Source: JAGWBJ01 sp964291465
GTDB taxonomy: Bacteria; Chloroflexota; Dehalococcoidia; Lucifugimonadales; JAGWBF01
Assembly (NCBI GenBank): GCA_964291465.2
Contig: OZ219943.1
Location: forward strand, 62,001 to 126,000
Direction: 5' to 3'
Length of the DNA: 64,000 nucleotides
In this document: piece after piece, positions 33,989-46,300 of the stretch
Layout: every line of letters starts with the position of its first letter
Numbering within the stretch: position 1 is the stretch's first letter
The notes under the pieces: model-generated
The model's input: only the letters and a program-made list of their open reading frames with translations
Told to the model about the DNA's origin: nothing
Database searches by the model: none
Made by a program: the position numbers and the translations under genes

Positions 33989-35528
33989 TCAGCTCCCCGC
34001 CTTGATGAAGTCGGCGACGCGCTCGGCGATCATCATGGTGGTGACGTTGGTGTTGGCACGCACCACGTCGGGCATGACCGAGGCGTCTGCGACGCGGAGG
34101 TTGGAGACTCCGCGGACGCGCAGCCGTTGGTCCACCACGGCCATCGGGTCGGAGTCGGGCCCCATCTTGCAGGTGCCGGAGACGTGGTAGGAGGTGCTGA
34201 CGTTGCGGAGCAGCCAGCCGTCCAGGGCCTCGTCGGTCTCCAGGTCGGCAAGAGTGGGGGCCGTTATCTCTTCTATGACATCGTCGTAGGCGCTGTGCCG
34301 CAGGAGGGACACGCAGAGTCGGACGCACTCACGAAGCCTCTCCCGGTCCCAGTCCTCTTCCAGGTAGCGGTAGTCCATGCTGGGCGGCGTATGCGGGTCG
34401 GCGGACACCAGCCGCAGCTCTCCCTTGCCCGCAGCCAGGTAGAGGCCGCAGTTGACGCTATGGGCCGGGTTGTCGTCCCGGACAACGGTGTTCAGCGACG
34501 CCGGCGACAGTATCATGTCGTTGGGGGTGTCCGAGCCGGAGGCGGTGTAGCGCAGGCGCAGGGCGCGCATGCCGTTGGGGTCCTGGGGGAGTCCTTCTTT
34601 GACCAGGAAACGGACCGAAACGTTGGGGTGGTCTCGCATGTTCTGGCCGACTCCGGGAAGGTCCACTTCCACGGGAATGCCCAGGGGACTCAGCTGGCCG
34701 GCGGGGCCGAGGCCCGACAGCATCAGAAGCTGGGGCGAGGCCACCGCTCCCGCGCAAAGGACTATCTCGCCGCCCTGGACGACGAAGGTCTCGTTGCCGC
34801 TCTCCACCTCTACAACCCACGGCGCGCTTGCCCTGGAGCACCACACGGCGGGCTTGGACGTTGGGGCGGATGGTGAGGTTCAGCCGGTGGCGCGCCAGGT
34901 CGATGTAGGAGAGGGCCATGCTCATGCGCACGCCGTCGACGTTGTTCTCGGCCCGCAGGCTGACGCCGGTTGACTCCGGGTGGTTCACGTCGGGATGGAA
35001 GGGGTATCCGGCGGCGGTAGCCGCCTGGAAGAACGCCTCCTGGGACGGCGGCCAGGTCTCGCGAAGATGATGACGCACGGGCACCGGGCCATCGGTGCCG
35101 TGGAAATCGTCGCGAAAGTCTGCGTCGTTCTCCAGCTTGCGGAAGTAGGGCAGGCAGTCCAGGTAGGCCCAGCCGTCGTTGCCCCAGGAAACCCAGGCGT
35201 CGAAGTCCTCGGGGGCTCCGCGGATGAAGGTCTGGCCGTTGATGGCGCTGGAGCCGCCCATCACCCTGCCACGGGGCACGGGCATCGGCTCAGGCTGCTC
35301 GAGAGTGGCCCTGCCGGTGAAGGACCAGTTGTAGGGAGAGCCGGCGGCCCGGGCCTCCAGGTTCACCGTACCCCAGCCCAGCTTGAGCATGTCGGGCAGA
35401 TGGGCGAAGTCGGGAAAGTCGGGACCGGCCTCCAGCAGCAGCACCGAGCGGGCCGGGTCTTCCGACAGCCGCGCCGCCACGATACACCCTGCGGTGCCGC
35501 CGCCCACAACTATCTGGTCGTATCTCAT
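33989..35528 (-). CDS. GMC family FAD-dependent oxidoreductase (single-base frameshift)
   Basis: The start MRYDQIVVGGGTAGCIVAAR at 35528 has GGAGGGGG upstream. Family motifs follow: VLLLEAGPDFPD, PMPVPRGRVMGGSSAINGQ (GMC signature 1), WPPSQEAFFQAA; in the other frame GEIVLCAGAVASPQLLMLSG (signature 2), SYHVSGTCKMGPDSDPMAVV (active-site His) and VMPDVVRANTNVTTMMIAE. The frame breaks at about 34814, where GGGTTGTAG appears instead of GGGTGTAG; removing one T gives 512 residues, the normal length. The enzyme oxidises an alcohol to aldehyde or ketone with FAD, making H2O2 or reducing another acceptor. The peroxiredoxin gene follows immediately. Confidence 0.87.
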
Positions 35529-35749
35529 GGGGAAGCCCCCTCCGCTGGTTTGCCCCATTGTACACGGTTTCGCCGGGTATCCCAGCGTTTCCCGGCTACC
35601 CAACCGAGAACAGTTGATGAAATGCTTCCCGTTCCTTACCTTGGTGTGGGTAGATGTTCCGGTGGGCCCTGTCCCTCCCGGCCACCAACCGCAGAGGCAG
35701 ATCGGACCAAAGGTCTCCATCCTCCTTCAGGGCGCACCTAAACCGCTCC

Positions 35750-36478
35750 TCACAACGGGAGAGTCTTACCCGCCTCCCGGAGTCGCCGGCGGCGGTGGTC
35801 CACGTCCGGCAGAGCGGAGGCTACCAGGCGCCAGAAGTCCTTCGAGTGGTTCGGATGGGTCAGGTGGGCCAGCTCGTGAACGACGATGTACTCGATGAGG
35901 GTGGGCTGCAGCATCATGACGCGCCAGTTGAAACGCAGAGTGCCGTCGACAGCGCAGCTTCCCCAGCGTTGGCGCTGGTCGCGGACCAGTATCCGCGACC
36001 TTTCGCCGCGGCCAAGCCTGGGCCACCAGCCGTGGACGCCCGCCGTCAGCCGGTCGGCGGCCTGGGCACGGTACCACTGCACCAAGGCGTGGCGGATGCG
36101 GTCGTAACGCTCACCGCGGTCGAAGTCCTGGGGCACGGAGACGCGGAACCGCCAGTGGTCGAACCGGACCTCGAGCTGCCGCGTATCGCCGGACTCGACG
36201 ATCATGCGGACGTTTCGGCCCAGGTACGGGAGTGTCTCTCCGCTGACGAATCGCCTGGTCGCGGCCTCCGGCATCGCCCGCGACGCATGGCCGATGATCC
36301 AGGACGCCCGCTTCAGAACGAAGGCCCGCAGCTCGCCGTCGGGCGTCGTCATGGGCGCCGCCACCCGCACCCCGCCGCCGTCCACCGTGATCTGGACGGT
36401 CTTTCTGCGCCGTCGGCTGCGGCGTACCTCGTACTCGATGGTCGTGTCCCCGAACCGGACGCGATCCCTTTCAGTCAC
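35750..36478 (-). CDS. YgjP-like (DUF45) zinc metallopeptidase
   Basis: The 242-residue product has an N-terminal beta-rich region and the C-terminal zinc site VVHELAHLTHPNHSKDFW (HExxH plus a third His ligand), with RWGSCAVDGTLRFNW before it, the standard YgjP/WLM-type arrangement. Proteins of this family are annotated as M48-like metallopeptidases; their substrate is unknown. It starts at a GTG at 36478 with AAGGAG about six bases upstream. No signal peptide, so cytoplasmic. It follows the second TGA-containing redox gene by 118 bases. Confidence 0.87.
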   Translation of the reverse strand: MTERDRVRFGDTTIEYEVRRSRRRRKTVQITVDGGGVRVAAPMTTPDGELRAFVLKRASWIIGHASRAMPEAATRRFVSGETLPYLGRNVRMIVESGDTRQLEVRFDHWRFRVSVPQDFDRGERYDRIRHALVQWYRAQAADRLTAGVHGWWPRLGRGERSRILVRDQRQRWGSCAVDGTLRFNWRVMMLQPTLIEYIVVHELAHLTHPNHSKDFWRLVASALPDVDHRRRRLREAGKTLPL

Positions 36479-36596
36479 CGCCCGCTCCTTGGCCGGACAA
36501 GGTCGACAACCCGGTCGGCGAGGTCATCCATTTGCACCCTCCGAGCGGTTGAACTCGTCGAGCCTGGAGGGGATGATCATGCCTTCATCGAGGCGG

Positions 36597-37316
36597 CTAT
36601 AGGCCGTCCAGAGCGTCCAGGATGTCCTGGATGGCGGGGCGGTCGGTAATGTCCTGACCCACGTAGCGCCAACCGACGCTGCCGTCGGGCTTGACTATGA
36701 AGGTCGACGGGGTAGCCACGCCGTCGCCCAGAAGGTCGAACACGCCATAGCTGAGGGTGGCTTCACGGTCCGGGTCCGCCAGGATGGGGAACGTGGCTCC
36801 CGCCAGCTCCAGCATCAGCAGAGCGTCCCCCCGGTTGTCGGTACTGACGGCCACCAGATCGGCGTTCCGGCTGGTGATCTCCGGATACATGCCCTGCAGC
36901 TGGCCCAGCTGCTCCTGGCAAACACCTCAGAAGAACCCCCGGTAGAAGACGACCACCACCGCATCGCGGCCCTCCAACAGCTCGTCGAGGGTCACACGGT
37001 CTCCCAAAGCGGACGTCAGGGAGAGCCCCGGGGCCATGTCCCCGACGCGGGGCGGGTCCGGTTGGCCGCTTGGCGTGGGAACCAGAGTGGGCGTAGGCGA
37101 GGGCAACGGAACGGTGGGCGTCGGCGTCGGCGAGGGGACCGGGGTAGCAGGCGGAGCGGTTGGCGAGCCTACATCCGGAGAGGGGTCTGGCGTAACACCC
37201 TGGGGACCAGCCTCGTCCTGGCACGCGGAGAGGGCGACCAGCAAGACCATTAGGCCCAGCGGCAGGAGCGCCGCTCTCAGGTTGGCTGCCCTGGTTGCTC
37301 TCCTCAGCAGGAACAT
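36597..37316 (-). CDS. peroxiredoxin-like lipoprotein, probable selenoprotein (Sec at codon 130)
   Basis: The frame runs 239 codons with a single in-frame TGA at 36929-36927. The N-terminus is a signal peptide with lipobox (VALSACQD), followed by a Pro/Thr linker. The AhpC/TSA-like domain starts VGDMAPGLSLTSALGDRVTL and reads VVVVFYRGFF-TGA-GVCQEQLGQL, where relatives have FYRGxWCPxC. The TGA replaces the first Cys and the second remains. The frame continues to a normal end with LVAVSTDNRGDALL, FPILADPDREATLSYGVFD and STFIVKPDGSVGWRYVG. A seven-pair hairpin follows the TGA. Predicted: an exported selenol peroxidase or thiol oxidoreductase. A plain nonsense mutation is the alternative, but the exact codon and the other case at 22052 argue against it. 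Confidence 0.82.
36896..36929 (-). promoter_or_regulatory. candidate bacterial SECIS after the UGA of the peroxiredoxin-like gene
   Basis: Fourteen bases after the TGA on the minus strand, GCAGCTG (36912-36906) and CAGCTGC (36902-36896) form a perfect seven-pair stem with loop GGC (36905-36903). A G-starting small loop about 22 bases after the UGA matches the general layout of bacterial SECIS elements and that of the other TGA gene in this window. Confidence 0.6.
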
Positions 37317-37365
37317 GATCGGTGAGCCTCGCTGACGTCGGTAGCTTGAGCCGTTGCCGCGAAGA

Positions 37366-40300
37366 TTATATCCAGTGCCGCCTCCATTGGAAAGGGTACC
37401 CGGGGAGCGATACTCGACGCCTCACCTCGCCCGCGAACAGTCCGGCAAAGGAGATATCCAGCCCCGCCTCGTAGGCGCCCGCTACGGCTCGTACGAACCC
37501 TTCACCGGGTCCGGGCGAACTCCCGTTTCCCGGCGGACTCTCCAGTGTGGAGAGCATGACCGGCGCCCCCGCGGACCCTGGCAAGACATCGCCGATCCCC
37601 CGGTCCGCACTGGGGCCTGGGCCATTCTCCACTACCACACCCACCTCGAGCCCGGCCAACGTGTTCGCGCAGCCGGAGAGGTCGAGCTGGTCCTCGGCCT
37701 GGCAAAGCCAGTACTCCAGATCGAGTGCGGCAGCAGACTCGACGACGCTACCGGTGATACCGCTGACCAGGGAGACGGAGGGTGTAGCGGCGGCGACGCC
37801 GGCTACCGCGGCTTCGAGGGCTTCCAGAGCAGTCTTCGACCGTGTCTTCCTGAGGGCGCCCAAAGCCACGGCAAGGCCGAGGCCCTCCTCCAGGCTGAGC
37901 ATCCCCGCCGCCCGGGCCGCCGCCAGGGCTCCAGGACCATGGCCCACTACCACGCTGGGACGTACGCCCACGCTGGCCCACTGGGCGGTCAGGGCACATT
38001 CGAGGGCATAGACCGCCGGCAGCGCCCATCCCGGATCGTCCAGGTCCGCCTCGACCCCGGCCCGACCGAGCATCACGTCCAGCAGCGAGGCCGCCCTTTC
38101 TTGACGGAACAGCTCGTCGCACCGGTCCAGCACCGCCCTGGCCACCGGCTCACTACGATAGAGGGCCTCACCCATGCCGGACCACCGGCCACCCTGTCCG
38201 GTGTACGCGAATCCAATCCTGGGCGGCTCGTGAAGTGCTGTCTCATCCGACGGCTCGATGGTGTCGACCAGGGCACCCAGTCTCTTCCGTAGCTGCCCGG
38301 CGTCGCTGAACACAAGACCGGCGCGGCGCGGGAAGTGGCTCCGGCCCACGCCGGCAGTCCAGGCCAGGTCGGACAACGTCTGGTCGGATGCGGGGCCCTC
38401 TTCGTCGCTGAGCCACGAGAGATAACGTTCCGCCAGCTCCCGGAGGGCGCTTGTCGACTTGCCTGACAGGGGCAACAAGCGGATGGCACGCTCCACCGGT
38501 CCTGCCGCGGACATGGAGAGGCCGTCGGCCGGTCCCGGTAGCGATACGGGCACGGGCTTGGGACCGCCCGATGGCAGGTGTACGCCGTTACCGGCCGCGG
38601 CAGCGCCGGCCTGCGGGCCGTAGCCCTCTACGAGGACATGGGCGTTTGCTCCCGAGAGCCCAAAGGCGCTGACGCCGGCCAGGGGCCGGCGTCCGGGAAC
38701 GGAAGGCCAGTCGGTCTTTTCTGCCGTTACCCGGACTGGTAGCCGGTCCCACTCGACATTCAGGTTCGGGGTCTCGAAATGCAGGCTCTCGGGTATCACT
38801 CCCTTGTTCATAGCCAAGACCGCCTTGATGAAGGAGGCAATCCCGGCGGCCCATTCGACGTGCCCGATGTTCGATTTGACAGATCCCATAAGTACGGGAC
38901 GTTCTCGGTCACGGGCCTTCCCGTAGACCGCCGCCACCGCGTTCAGCTCGATCGGGTCGCCCAGCTGGGACCCGACGGCGTGCGCCTCCAGGTAGTCGAC
39001 CTGTGACGGCGAGACGCCCGCCTGCACTAGGGCCTCTTCCATCACGCGCGCCTGGGCCTGGCCGTTGGGCACCGTCAGTCCCGCGCTGGCCCCGTTCTGG
39101 TTGACCGCAGACCCTCTTATCACAGCCCATATGCGGTCGCCGTCGGCCTCCGCTTCACTGAGCCGCTTCAGGACCACTACTCCGCAGCCCTCGCCTCGCA
39201 CATAGCCGTCGGCGGAAGCGTCGAAGGGACTGCAATGCCCCGTCGGAGACAGCATGCCGACGTCCATCATGAACCTGGAAACCATGGGAGACAACACCAC
39301 GTTCACGCCGCCGGCCAGGGCCATGTCCACTTCGCCCTGCCGCAGACCCGCCACCGCCTGGTGCACCGCTGCCAATGACGAGGCGCAGGCCATGTCGACG
39401 GGCATCGCCGGGCCTTCCAGACCCAGCGTGAATGCGACCCGGCCTATGGCTACACTCGCGGTGGTGCCGAAGTAGCTCGGAGAGTCGGTCAGGTCCCGGT
39501 ACTCGCTGCTCCCGAACCCCACGTAGACCCCGGTGCGACTGCCCCTGAGCCGACCCGGGTCTACGCCCGCGTCTTCGACGGCCTGCCAGCTCGTCTCCAG
39601 CAACATGCGTTGCCTGGGGTCCATCGTCCGTGCCTCGATGGGCGAGATCCGGAAGAACCTGGAGTCGAACCGGTCTACCCCATCGACGAACGCGCCCCGC
39701 CGGTATGCCAGGTCCTCCGCCTCCGGGTCCCCCACTACCCCGCTCCATGAGCCGGCAGCCCGGCGGCCGTCGGTTACCGCGTCGGCGCCCGTTTCCAGGA
39801 GCTCCCAGAACGCAGCCAGGTCTCCGGCGCCGGGGAAGCGGCAGGCCATGCCCACCACAGCGATCCCGTCATCATCGGTCCGGCTGGGCGGGACCGGCTG
39901 CGGCACGTCGGGCTCGGGAGCCGGAGGGACATCGCCGTCGCCGGCCTCGCCAAGCTGGCCGAGCTCCTGGGCCAGATGCCCCGCAAGGCTCGCTATGTCC
40001 GGGTAGTCGAAGACGACGGTGTTGGAGGCGACATACTGACCGGCAAAGGCGCGGTTCAGGCGATTGCGCAGCTCCACCGCCATCAGCGAGTCCATCCCCA
40101 GGTCGAAGAACCCAACAGTCGGCGACGGAGCAGTGGACAGTCGCAAGACCGCCTGCACCTCTTGCTGCAAGAAGGACACGAGCACTTCCTCGGGCTTTGC
40201 CTCAGAGGCCCTCCGCAGCCGTGACATCACGTCTTCCGACGACGCGACTTTCCCGGACTCATCGCCGCCGGCCGAGGACAGGAGGTCCTCCAGGAAGGGG

Positions 40301-43300
40301 GGGCGCTCCTGCACCGCCTCTTCGAACACCGACCAGTCCATCGACATCACCACGGAAGTCGTGACGTCCTGACGCACCAACCTCTCGAGGGCCTTGATGC
40401 CTTGCTCGGGGGTAAACCAGCGTCCCCCCAGGGCGGCCCGCCGCTGCTCTATCCGCTCGCGTTGCTCCGCGGCTTCTCCGATCTCCGACCATGCTCCCCA
40501 GGCAACGGACTGTCCGGGCAGGCCCAGCGCCCGGCGGTGGCCGGCGAGCTGGTCCAGGAAGGCGTTGGCGGCGGCATGGTTCGCCTGCCCCGGATTGCCC
40601 ATCACGCCAACGCGGCTGGAGAAGAGGATGAAGAGGTCCAGGTCCCGGTTCATCGTGGCGCGGTGCAGGTGCCAGGCCCCCAGGATCTTCGGCCACAGGA
40701 CCTGCTCGAAGCTCGACCAGGTCTGGTTGGTCAGGGCGGCGTCGGACAGAACGCCAACGCTGTGGATGACACCGCCGAGGGGCGGCAACCTCCCATCGAT
40801 GCGGCCCAGCATCCCGTCCACCGCCGCGGAGTCGGTCACGTCCGCAAGCTCCACCTCGATCCCCACCCCGCGTCTGCGCAACGCCTCTATGGCTTCCTCG
40901 GCCTCGGCGTCGGGCTCTCTGCGACCATTCAACACGATGGTCCCGGCGCCCTGGTCCGCGAGCCACTCCGCAACGGCGCATCCGATGCCGCCCAGCCCTC
41001 CGGTCACCAGGTACGTGCGGTCCTGTCGCAACCGGCCTCCCATGAGGGGCGGCGGCGTCAGGACGATTTTTCCTACGTGCCGGGCCGACCGCATGAACCC
41101 CAGCGCCGCCCCCGCCTCGGCCAGCGGCCACCTGCTGTGGATGAGCGGCTCGAGCTCTCCGGCCGACATCCGCTGCATCACCTCTCGCAGCACCTCGCCC
41201 ACGCGGGCGGGCTCCGTCTTCTTCATGACATCCAGCTCGAGGATGGCGTAGGAGACGTCAGGACGCACGTCGGCCATCTCCTCCTCGCTGAGGATGTCCC
41301 TCCTGGCCAGCTCCACGAACCGGCCACCAGGGGCGAGACAGGACAGGCTGGCCTCGATGTAGCCCTCGCTGGTGAGGCTGTTCAGGACCACATTGACGCC
41401 TTCGCCGCCGGTGGCCTCGAGGATCTCCTCGCCGAACCTGGTCTGGCGGCTGTCGAATATGTGCTTGACACCCAGGGACCGCAGAAGCTCCTGCTTGGGA
41501 GCGCTGGCGGTGGCGAACACCTCGGCGCCCGCGGCTTGCGCCATCTGGATTGCCGCGAGCCCCACTCCGCCCGCGCCGGCGTGAATCAGTACACGGTCGC
41601 CCGCCTCCAGCCCCGAGAACTCGTACGAAAGAGCAGCCGACACGAAGGCGCTGGGGACGGTAGCCAGGGCCGATACCGAGAGTCCCTCCGGGGCTGGAGC
41701 GACCAGCTCCTCGTGGGTGACCATTTGGGGCCCGAAGGCGCCAAACCCCAGCCCGACCACCCGGTCGCCAATGGAGACGGTCGAGACTTCGCGACCAATA
41801 TCGATGACGTGCCCGCACAGCTCCCGGCCGAGATTTCCTTCCTCGATGAACCCAAGGGAGCGGAACACGTCCCAGAAGTTGAGCCCGGTGGCCTCCACAG
41901 AGACGAGGACCTCCCTTGACTCAAGGGATGGCGCGGGAAGCGACTTGACCTCCGGACTGTCGAACACGCCGTTCCGGTCCGGGGCCAGTACCCAGTCGGG
42001 CTGCTCGGGCAAGGCCAGGCGTTTGGCCGCGGCGCCGGGGCGGACCAAGCGCGCCGACCGGCGCCGTCCCAAGCGGTAGGCGACGTGGCTCTCGGTGTCA
42101 GGGTACAGCAGCTCGTTCACGAGGTCGGGAATGGGGACCGCAGCGCCGGGATCCAGGTCGATCATCCGCGGCTGCAGATGGGCGGCTTCCAGGGCCACCA
42201 CCTTGCCCAGACCCCATAGGACCGCGCCAGCGAGCTCGCCACCTCGCTCACGCTCCAGCACCTGCCCGCCCCGGGTGAGAAACCACATGCCCTTTTCTGG
42301 CATCACATCGGAGTCGCCCACGCCCTGCACCATCGCCAATGCACTGGCCCCGGCGAGCCGCACGTCCTCGGCAATCTCAGCGGTGGTTGCCTGCGCTCCA
42401 TGGCCTTCCAGTCCCTGGAGGTGCACCAGGCCGCTAACCGGCACGTCCTCCGGCAGGCCTTTCAGGAGTGACCGCCATGACTCGCGGCTTCCCGTTTCCA
42501 CGACGGTCCTGAGCACCACAGGCCCGGCCGCCTCTGTCAACCCGCTTTCCGATCCCTCATCAGCCGCCAACACCACCGTCTGGTTCCGTGCCGCAAGCGC
42601 AGCCGCGAGCTCCTCCGCGACCCCGCCTCGGTCCGCCGCCAGGACCCACAGGCCTGGAGACTCGGTAATCCGCTCCGGGCCCTGTGCCACTATCACGCCC
42701 TTGTCCAGCATTTCAAAGGTGTAGGAGTCGTCAACTCCCAGGACCTCGGCTCCTTGGAACCCCACGTCACCCAGGGCTCGACGCCACACCGTGGGGCCCG
42801 CAAGGGCATGGTGTGGACGGTAGGCGTCGGCGAACCGCCACCAGCCGTCCAGCTGCCCGAAGGTCAGGTCCATCCAGCCCAGGCCCCTGAGGTTTTCGAG
42901 GGCCACCAAGTGGCCCGACGGCGCGAGCAAGGCCCGGCAGTTTGCCAGGGTCTCCTCCAGGTAGCGCGTGGCGTGGAGCACGTTGGATGCGATCAAGAGG
43001 TCGTAGCCGTGGGATTCGAAGCCCTGGGCTATGGGGTCCTTCTCGATGTCCAGGGAACGGTACTGGATGCTGCCGCCGCCATCGCCGAACCGCGCCTCCG
43101 CCTCGGCAAAGAAGCCGGCGGAGATATCCGTGTACGTGTAGTCGAACCGGCCCTCGGGAAGCTCGGGAAGCACGGAGGCCGTGGCGGACCCGGTACCCGC
43201 CCCGACCTCGATCACTCTGAGACGCCGTCCTTCGGGCAAGGCGGCTACCAACGCCTGGACGGCCTCGACCAACATACGGTTGGCAGCCCGCGCCACCGGC

Positions 43301-46300
43301 GCCTTCAGATACAGATCTGCGGCGGTCGGTTCCCCACTGCTGAAAAGGAGCGTCAGCGGGTCCTCCCGACCTCGAAGCACGTCGGCCAAGGCGAGGCCGG
43401 ACCGCCGGAACAGCCCAATCTCGATCAGGCCGTCCGGATACAGCGCCGTCATCTTGGCGGCGAACTCCTCTAGGTCGAGGGGCAGGACCTCCGGCAACGG
43501 GTCACCCGGCCCTACGACCACGACGAAGCCACTCTCGGTCTCCTCCAACACTCCCGCCTTGTCGAGCATTCCTAGCATCCGACGGAAGAGGCGCTGGTGC
43601 TCCGGCAAGACGTCGAGCTGTTGCCTCAGGCCCTCAGGGTCCACGGACTCGCCCTTTACGCGCCGCCACCCCAGCTCTTCCAACGTTGCGAGCGCCCGGG
43701 ACCACGACCACCTCTCCAGGTCGGCCAGCAAGGCATTCCTGCCCTGGGGATCGACGCCGGCGTCGGTCAGGTAGCCGGTGAACGGCTGCGAGCCTGCCGC
43801 AACTTCGGCAGCGCTGGGAAAGAAATCGGCGGCTTCGACTCCGGGTGCAAGGGCGCGGTCCCTCCACGTGATCTCGTACAGGAGGTCGTCGACACCCTCG
43901 ACCGCCGAGAGCAGCGCCGCCCGCGTGGCCCTCTTCACCGTGTAGCCGTTCAGCTCACCGAGGAGGACGCCGTTGAGATCGTAGATACGCAGCTCTCCGC
44001 TGAGGACCTCCGGCGGCTCGCCGGATTCCGATTCCCCTCGACGAGATGCCTCACTCATTTGCACGTGGCAGACCACCCGGTCGGGCAGTCCCTTGGTCAG
44101 CCACAGCCGCTCCCAGCCGAATGGCAGGTAGGTTGCCTCTTCCGGGCCGCCGGTCATGTTGCGGGCAAGTCCCACGACCTGGAAGCAGCCGTCCAACAGA
44201 AGGGGATGCACCTCCAGCCGGCTCCGGTCCAGGCCCTCGGGCAAGCGCACCTCGGCCAACGCCTCGCCCGGACCGGACCAGGCCGTTCCCAGCGTGCGGA
44301 AGGATGGACCCAGGTCGATACCGGTGCCGCTCTTGGCACGGTAGTAGGCCGGCAGGTCCGCCGGAGACATGCGGGACCTAAGCTCTTCCAGGTCGGTCCG
44401 CCCTCCGGATTCCGGCAACGGGGCTCCCAGCGGCACGCGACCCTCCACGTGCATGGTCCATTCGTTCTCTGCCCCTTTGCTGTATATCTGGACACTGCGT
44501 GACGAGGGTTGCTCGGAATCGCCCAGCACGACCTGCACCGTCCGTCCGTCTTCATCCACCCCGTCCTGGGAGTCCTTCTCGGAAAAGACGAGAGGGCTGT
44601 AAAGCTGCATGTCCTCCAGCACCACCGCGTTGCTACCCTCGGCAAGGGACGCTGAGGCCGCCATGGCGCCATAGAGTGCGCCCGGCGCAATGAGCCGCCC
44701 GAAGACCCTGTGGTCCTTCAGCCAAGCCGGTTCGGAAGGGAACACCTCCGTCTCGAACGTGGTCCCGCCCCGGGCCGATTCGTGCCGGACGCCCAGCAGG
44801 GGGTGGCCGGCGCTGGTCCGCCGCTGCCTCGACGCCTCCACCCAGTAGCGTTCACGTTGGAACGGGTAGCCCGGCAGAGAGATCCTTCGTCTGGACTCGC
44901 CAGCGAACAGTCCTTCGAAGGAGATGTCCATCCCCGCCTCGTAGGCTTCGGCCACGGCATCGACGAAGCCGCTCTCGGGCTCCGCAGTCGAGCCGTCCCT
45001 CGGAGGCCGCCGCAGGCTGGCCAGCACCGCCGGGAGCCCCGAATCGCCTTGGCGCTGATTCGACTCGGGCCAGGCCGCCATCGCCATGGGACCCAATACC
45101 GAGTGAGGCCCTATCTCCACTACCAGGTCAACTCCCAGGTCGGCCATCGTCCTCACGCCGCCGGCATACGCCACCGGCTCCCGGGCGTGACGCCGCCAGT
45201 AGGCGCCGTCCAGCACCATGCCGGGCTCCACCACCCCGCCCGTCACATTGCTGATCAGCGTGAGCGTGGGAGGCCCAACCGCCACACCGTCGAGGTAGGC
45301 CTCCAGCCCGTCCAGGGCGGGCTCCAGCAGGGCGCTGTGGAATGCACGCGTGGTGTTCAGCCGCCGCGCCCGGACTCCCTGCGACTCGAAGCGGTCCAGA
45401 ATCGCCACTATGTCTGCCGCCGGGCCACTGACGACGATGTGGGCGCCGTTGTCCCCGGCAATACTCAACCCGACGCCGTTGGCCGAAAGGTTCTGCGCAG
45501 CGACTTCCGACTCCACCCTTTCCGGCGGCGCGAAGACTGCGGCCATGGCTCCTTGTTCGGTCTCGGACAGCAGGGCGCCCCGTGCCGCGGCGAACCTCAT
45601 TCCGTCTTCCAGGCTGAACACGCCGGCCACCTGAGCGGCCGCCAGCTCCCCGACGCTATGCCCCAACACCACGTCGGGACGGATGCCCACACTGTCCCAG
45701 AGGGCCGTCAGAGCGCACTCCAGCGCGTAGAGGGCCGGCTGTTCCCACGCGGTGTCGCCGAGGTCTCCCTTGGCGCCGGCCCTGCCGAACATCACGTCCA
45801 GCAGAGAGACGCCCTTCTCCTGCCGGAGCACTGCCTCGCACCGGTCCAGTATGGCCCTGGCCACCGGCTCGCTCTCGTACAGGGCCCGGCCCATGCCGAC
45901 CCATTGGCTCCCCTGGCCGGTGTAGACAAAGGCCACCTTGGCCGGCGCCCTTGGCTCTTTGCCTGCGCCGGACTCGGCCAGCTCACAGAGTCGCTCCCTC
46001 AACGATTCGGCATCGTGGAAGACCGCGCCGCCCCGGTGGTCGAAGTGGCTCCGACCGACACCCGCGGTCCACGCCATGTCCGAAAGCGTGGGCTGAGCAG
46101 CAGCGCCCTCGGATGTAAGGTCCTCGGCCAGCCCCTCCAGCCAGGAGAGATACCTCTTGGCGATATCCCGGAGCGCGCCATCGGACTTGCCCGATATGGG
46201 CAGGAGCTTGGTCCGGCGTCCACCGACCCCTTCCGCCGGCAATGGCAGGCCGGACGCGGGCCCCGACAACGACACCGCCACGGCCATCGCTGGACCTGCC

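Noticed and set aside
37550..38230. AT2 of the PKS as a functional acyltransferase
   Set aside because: The catalytic Ser is Gly in GHGPG and the middle of the domain, with the AFHS region, is missing.
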